From: Rhodocollybia butyracea
Lineage: Eukaryota; Basidiomycota; Agaricomycetes; Agaricales; Omphalotaceae
Length of the DNA stretch: 64,000 bases
Direction of reading: 5' to 3'
NCBI GenBank assembly: GCA_015501585.1
Contig: JADNRY010000138.1
Span: 62,001 to 126,000 of the forward strand
The notes below the pieces were generated by a model that worked only from the letters and a program-made list of their open reading frames with translations, searched no databases and had not been told where the DNA came from. Positions within the stretch are counted from its first letter, which is position 1; every line of letters begins with the position of its first letter. Made by a program: the position numbers and the translations under genes. Positions 58,886-64,000 of the stretch are shown here, one piece after another.

Positions 58886-61800
58886 GTGTACACAGTTTGT
58901 GTGTTCAGTTTTGTCATTTCTTAATTGGGTAGTGAAAACAGCTTTGACCTCATCCACTGCAAAATATTTGTCATTTTTCAAATAAGTAATGAAATCAGCT
59001 TTGACCTCATCCACTGCAAATTTGTCACTTCTCAATTAGGCAATGAAAACAGCTTTGGCCTCATCCACTGCAAAAGTTTTGAAATTCCTAATTAAGAAAT
59101 AAAAGTCTATTGAAATAAAATTGCCTAATATAGTAATTTATAAAAATTTCCAAATGTATCTAACTCTATTAAAAAAAACATAAAACCGGTTAAGGTGTTT
59201 GAAAATTGCCTTATTTGGAAATAAAAACAGCTTTGACCTCATCCACTGCAAAAATGGAAAAATTTCCTAATTTAGTAATTTTTAAATTGGCTTGGGTCAT
59301 GACTTAGGCCAGGTAGGTCATGACTAGGTCAGGTAGGTCATGACCTAGGTCAAGTAGGTCATGACCTAGTTCACCCAGGTCATAACCTAGGTCAAGTAGG
59401 TCATGACCTAGTTCACCCAGGTCATGACCTAGGTCAGGTAGGTCATGACCTAAAAAAGTAGGTCATGACCTGAATCAGCTAGGTCAGGTAAGTCACATTC
59501 TTGCCTGACAACCCAGAACAGGGCACTGTGACTTAGCTTGATCTTGTCATAATCTACAGATATGTAAAAAATCCCAATAATCCCAATATGTTACTACACA
59601 TTTCTTGTCATGATTCTATGATATTTCATTCTTGCTTATATTCTCTATCTCACCATCCTCCACTCTCACCCTTCACCTCTTAAACTAACTATATATCCCC
59701 CTCCTAGACCATAACCTCCTCCTCCTAGACTATACCCTCCCCCTCCTAGACCATCCCCTCCCTCACCTAGACCATGCCCTCCCTCACCTAGACCATGCCC
59801 TGCCCCACCTAGGCCATATCCTATCTCACCCCAGGCCATGACCTACCAACCCCAGGAAAAGACCAACCTGACCTAGGTCATGTCCAATTTTTTAGGTCAT
59901 GACCTAATTCCCAGGTCATGCACTTCAGGCAACCACATATTTGGTCTTATTAGTCTACACTTTTGTTACATTGACCTTACTAAAAAGACCCAAAAACCTA
60001 GGCAAAACCCGGGCAGCTAGGTCATGACCTTGGGATTTAGGTCATGACCCAGTTCAGTCACCCACATATTTGGTCTTATTAGTCTACACTTTTGTTACAT
60101 TGAGCTTACTAAAAAGACCCAAAAACCTAGGCAAAACCCAGGCAGCTAGGTCATGACCTTGGGATTTAGGTCATGACCTGGGAATTAGGTCATGACCTGG
60201 GAATTAGGTCATGACCTAAAAAATTGGTCATGACCTAGGTCAGGTTGGTCTTTTTCTGGGGTTGGTAGGTCATGGCCTGGGGTGAGATATAGGATATGGC
60301 CTAGGTGGGGCAGGGCATGGTCTAGGTGAGGGAGGGCATGGTCTAGGTGAGGGAGGGCATGGTCTAGATGAGGGAGGGTATGGTCTACTAAGGAGGAGGA
60401 GGGTATAGTCTGGGAGGAGGAGGGTATGGTCTAGGAGGGGGAGATATAGTCTAAGAGGTGTAGGGTGAGAGTGGAGGATGGTGAGATAGAGAATATAAGC
60501 AAGAATGAAATATCATAGAATAATGACTTGAAATTTTTAGAAACATATTGGGATTTTTTACATATCTGTAGATTATGACAAGATTAAGCTAAGTCACAGT
60601 GCCCTGTTCTGGGTGGTCAGGGAAGCATGGGACTTACCTGACCTAGCTGATTTAGGTCATGACCTACTTTTTTAGGTCATGACCTGGGTGAACTAGGTCA
60701 TGACCTACCTGAACTAGGTCATGACCTACCTGACCTAGGTCATGACCTACCTAGCCCAGGTCATGACCTAGCTAACCTAGGTCATGACCTGCCTAGCCTA
60801 GGTCATGACCCAGGCCAATTTAAAAATTACTAAATTAGGAAATTTTTCAATTTTTGCAGTGGATGAGGTCAAAGCTGTTTTTATTACCATATAAGGCAAT
60901 TTTCAAACACCTTAACCGGTTTTATGTTTTTTTAATAAAGTTAGATATATTTGAAAATTTTTATAAATTACTATATTAGGCAATTTTAGTTCAATAGACT
61001 TTTATTTCTTAATTAGGCAATTTCAAAACTTTTGCAGTGGATGAGGCCAAAGCTGTTTCCATTGCCTAATTGAGAAGTGACAAATTTGCAGTGGATGAGG
61101 TCAAAGCTGATTTCATTACTTATTTGAAAAATGACAAATCTTTTGCAGTGGATGAGGTCAAAGCTGTTTTCACTACCTAATTAAGAAATGACAAAACTGA
61201 ACACACAAACTATGTACACCAGGTAGGTCATGACTAGGTCAAGTAGGTCATGACCTAGTTCACCCAGGTCATGACCTAGACCAGATAGGTCATGACCTAG
61301 TTCACCCAGGTCATGACCTAGACCAGAGAGGTCATGACCTAGTTCACCCAGGTCATGACCTAGACCAGAGAGGTCATGACCTAGTTCACCCAGGTCATGA
61401 CCTAGACCAGGTAGGTCATGACCTAAAAAGTAGGTCATGACCTAAATCGGCTAGGTCAGGTAAGTCCCATGCTTCCCTGACCACCCAGAACAGGGCACTG
61501 TGACTTAGCTTAATCTTGTCATAATCTACAGATATGTAAAAAATCCCCATATGTTTCTAAAAATTTCAAGTCATTATTCTATGATATTTCATTCTTGTTT
61601 ATATTCTCTATCTCACCATCCTCCACTCTCATCCTACACCTCTTAGACCATACCCTCCTCCTCCTAGACCATACCCTCCCTCACCTAGACCATGCCCTGC
61701 CCCACCTAGACCATGCCCTGCCCTACCTAGGCCATATCCTATCTCACCTCACCCCAGGCCATGACCTAATGCCCAGGTCATGACCTAAATCCCAAGGTCA

Positions 61801-62037
61801 TGACCTAGCTGCCCGGGTTTTGCCTAGGTTTTTGAGTCTTTTTAGTAAGCTCAATGTAACAAAAGTGTAGACTAATAAGACCAAATATGTGGGTGACTGA
61901 ACTGGGTCATGACCTAAATCCCAAGGTCATGACCTAGCTGCCCGGGTTTTGCCTAGGTTTTTGGGTCTTTTTAGTAAGGTCAATGTAACAAAAGTGCAGA
62001 CTAATAAGACCAAATATGTGGGTGACTGAACTGGAAT
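58886..62037. repeat. nested inverted-repeat array of GGTCATGACC palindromes
   Basis: The left arm (58886 to about 59935) and right arm (about 60170-61219) are reverse complements over about 1 kb. Each arm has CTTTGACCTCATCCACTGCA repeats at its outer side, then GGTCATGACC clusters, a tract of CCTAGACCAT-type repeats, and a shared CAGAACAGGGCACTGTGACT word. Between them are two 129-bp direct repeats starting CATATTTGGTC (59936 and 60065). A third module (61220-62037) repeats the inner left arm and then the inverted 129-bp units. GGTCATGACC occurs about 36 times. There is no gene; the only open frame is a GHDL peptide repeat. Confidence 0.9.
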
Positions 62038-62297
62038 ATCACTACAGCCAGCTTGACACTGGTGATTCCGACGAAGACCTCCATGTGTCTTGCCGCAATA
62101 TCTCCAGCACACGCTACATTCAATAGGCTTTGTGGACATGGTAGCAATGTGGTAGCAAGTTGCAATGTGCGTCGGATATTCTGTTTGTGCATTGTGTCGT
62201 CTATTTCATATGCACATTTCATTGGATATTCCGCATTTGATGTTTCAAGTCTAAAAAATATGATCACTTTCTCTTTTCTTCCAACCTTGTTCATAAA

Positions 62298-64000
62298 AAT
62301 GGGTTCAAAAGGAAGGAAGCCATTCACACAGGATACCGATATTGAAAATAAGGAACCATCAAGAAAGCACAAGCATACTGCAAAGCAAGCTGACTTGGGT
62401 AAGTTCTTTAAAACATTTTTCTTATGACACTGAAGTGTCCACTAGACAGCTTGGAGAAGGATAAATTGCTTGAGAAGCTTCAGCAACAGGTTAAGCAGCT
62501 GGATAAACAGACTCAGTCACAGAAAAAAACTCTCAAAAACTCTCAAGGTATGGCATAGTGATTCTGTTTTTTTTAAAAGTTTATGGGTACTTTCAGAAAA
62601 GGAAAAGCAGTATGAACAGAAGAAGGCAAAACTTGATGAAGAGTATGAAGATATATTTGGATGTCCAGCGCCCGAAAGTGAAGAGGACTACAAGCCAGAA
62701 AACAACAAACCATCTGGCAACAGTGATGAAGAAATGGAATCTGCAGGGTTCGGCACACCACATTTCCCTAGTTTGGTATGCTTTTCTTCTTTATTCTATG
62801 CATTATAGATGATATATGTAGTTTGGATAGGTGCGTATTGTTACTACTATCACCCAGTCTCCAACACACCCAGTACCACACAAAAGTTGTACCAAGACAC
62901 CCACCACAAAGATGGCTTTGAATTTCACGGGCCCACTCCCAACTCTGTCTTGCGCACAACCTCAAGTTGAAGCCACTGTTGCTGCTTATTCAAAACCTTC
63001 CCAGTCAAACAGCTCGCCTGGACCAAACAAACACAGCGGTGACAGCGAGCCCGGAACACCACCACCCAAAGTGCGGCTGGACACAGATGGCAAGGCGCTA
63101 GCACACTACTTGGGGATCACAAAGAAAATACTGGCTTCTAGTCTTTGCGGTTATGAATCTCTCATTATTCATGGTAACATGTTTCCATCTAGTGACATTC
63201 AGATAGGGTGGGCAAATGAGATTTGGGAGATGTATTGTGGGAATTATATCCCAGAAGGCGAGCGACCTATTGAGCTAACAGAGGAGATGTCAACGATGGT
63301 ATGTAACTGGCGCTTCATGAATATCATCCTGACCATTCCATTACTGATGTTCCGCAGAGGAACATGTGTGTGGGCTGCTTCTCGGACTTGTATTGAGCCT
63401 TTGATTCAACCACTGTTCAAATTCAAAATGGGAACTGGAAGAAATACTCTAAAGTACAGCAAGGAGCTCTACCTTATGTTGAGCACTGACTTTGGCTGGT
63501 ATTACAAGGTAGGTTTTTCTGAATCCCAATGAAAGCTTAGTACCACCTGCTAACTGTTAACCTTCGTTGCAGAATCCCGTTGCTAGGACAAGGTATATGC
63601 AACACCTGATAATTCTCCAAAGCATCTGCGTAGCTCTTTTCTATGGAGCTCAAGCATATGGTAAACATAAACACTTAAGCTTCAATCTGATACCTGTTGA
63701 AGAATGGCCTTCATATTTACCTTGGTAAGCAAATCCTTTTTATCTGGTAATTCTCTCATTTCGCCTTGGTTTTAAGATTGAACACTGCTTAACTCAGTGG
63801 AAAGACGGGTATTATACCTCCACCAAGCTCAACGAAAACATCAGCAAACCAGTGTACATGCAACATCTTACCAGAATCGGCAAATGGATCAGTTTGGACA
63901 AGACCGTAACTGAAACGATTTGCCATCAGTGGTTCATTCTCGCGAAGTATGTACATTGATATTTTCAGTGTGTTTTCACCTATTAATTCTATTCTAGTCA
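62298..64000 (+). CDS. coiled-coil / DUF6532-like basidiomycete protein, partial at right edge
   Basis: The ATG at 62298 starts MGSKGRKPFTQDT. Exons join cleanly at GACTTGG/GTAAGT and at CTCAAG/GTATGG, where both introns are phase 1. The coiled-coil part is LEKLQQQVKQLDKQTQSQKK and KEKQYEQKKAKLDEEYEDIFG. A Pro/Ser-rich linker (about 62840-63080) leads to a globular part: LGITKKILASSLCGYESL, IQIGWANEIWEMYC, MQHLIILQSICVALFYGAQAYG and VYMQHLTRIGKW. The ordering recalls the Basidiomycota-specific DUF6532, but I cannot confirm it. One or two splice joins after 63500 are unresolved. The gene continues past the window. Function is unknown; homologues are often transposon neighbours. Confidence 0.6.

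Noticed and set aside
61181..61438. Minus-strand frame encoding a GHDL/GLGHDLGEL peptide repeat
   Set aside because: A by-product of the GGTCATGACC palindromes. There is no start context or flanking gene, and the same DNA repeats elsewhere in the array without the frame.
58886..62037. CRISPR-like array
   Set aside because: The repeats are short palindromes with irregular, repeated spacers inside large inverted arms, in a eukaryotic genome with no associated genes.

Overview
The window looks like nuclear DNA of a basidiomycete fungus, most likely an Agaricomycete. Rhizoctonia/Ceratobasidiaceae is my best guess, from gene content and not from a search. Genes are split by short introns (about 40-60 nt). 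The families present are typical of such genomes: NACHT-WD40 NLR-like receptors of the HET-E type, F-box/LRR-like proteins, a BAHD acyltransferase, hAT, Helitron-type and Ty3/gypsy-type elements, and a LINE remnant. There is one tRNA.

Left arm (1-14.6 kb): transposon-rich. A BED-finger hAT transposase runs off the left edge. A 4.3-kb element (6832-11125) has hAT-like inverted termini and an exact 8-bp target duplication, but its only recognisable gene is a Helitron-type PIF1 helicase that lacks the Rep nuclease domain. A PHD-finger gene (about 11.8-13.8 kb) is split by a deleted Ty3/gypsy element whose two LTRs differ mainly at CpG sites.

Middle (14.6-48 kb): a segmentally duplicated block. 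A NACHT-WD40 gene followed by a beta-repeat (DUF7330/DUF4097-like) gene occurs at 14.6-22.7 kb and again, more damaged, at 38.2-45.2 kb. Between and after them lie three to four copies of an F-box/LRR-like gene, one interrupted by a TIR element with a 6-bp target duplication. Also here are a BAHD acyltransferase with one frameshift, a secreted protein with three internal modules, a GNAT remnant, a LINE remnant and a tRNA-Gln. Most copies carry one or two small indels, so this is a birth-and-death region for putative self/non-self recognition genes.

Right arm (48-64 kb): a third, more diverged NACHT-WD40 gene on the plus strand (49.75-53.9 kb), a tRNA-like/telomere-like patch, a second copy of the Ty3/gypsy LTR with a decayed gag, then a 3.1-kb nested inverted-repeat structure built around about three dozen copies of the palindrome GGTCATGACC. 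A spliced coiled-coil/DUF6532-like gene leaves the right edge. The most unusual items are the Rep-less helicase inside a hAT-like element and the GGTCATGACC palindrome array.
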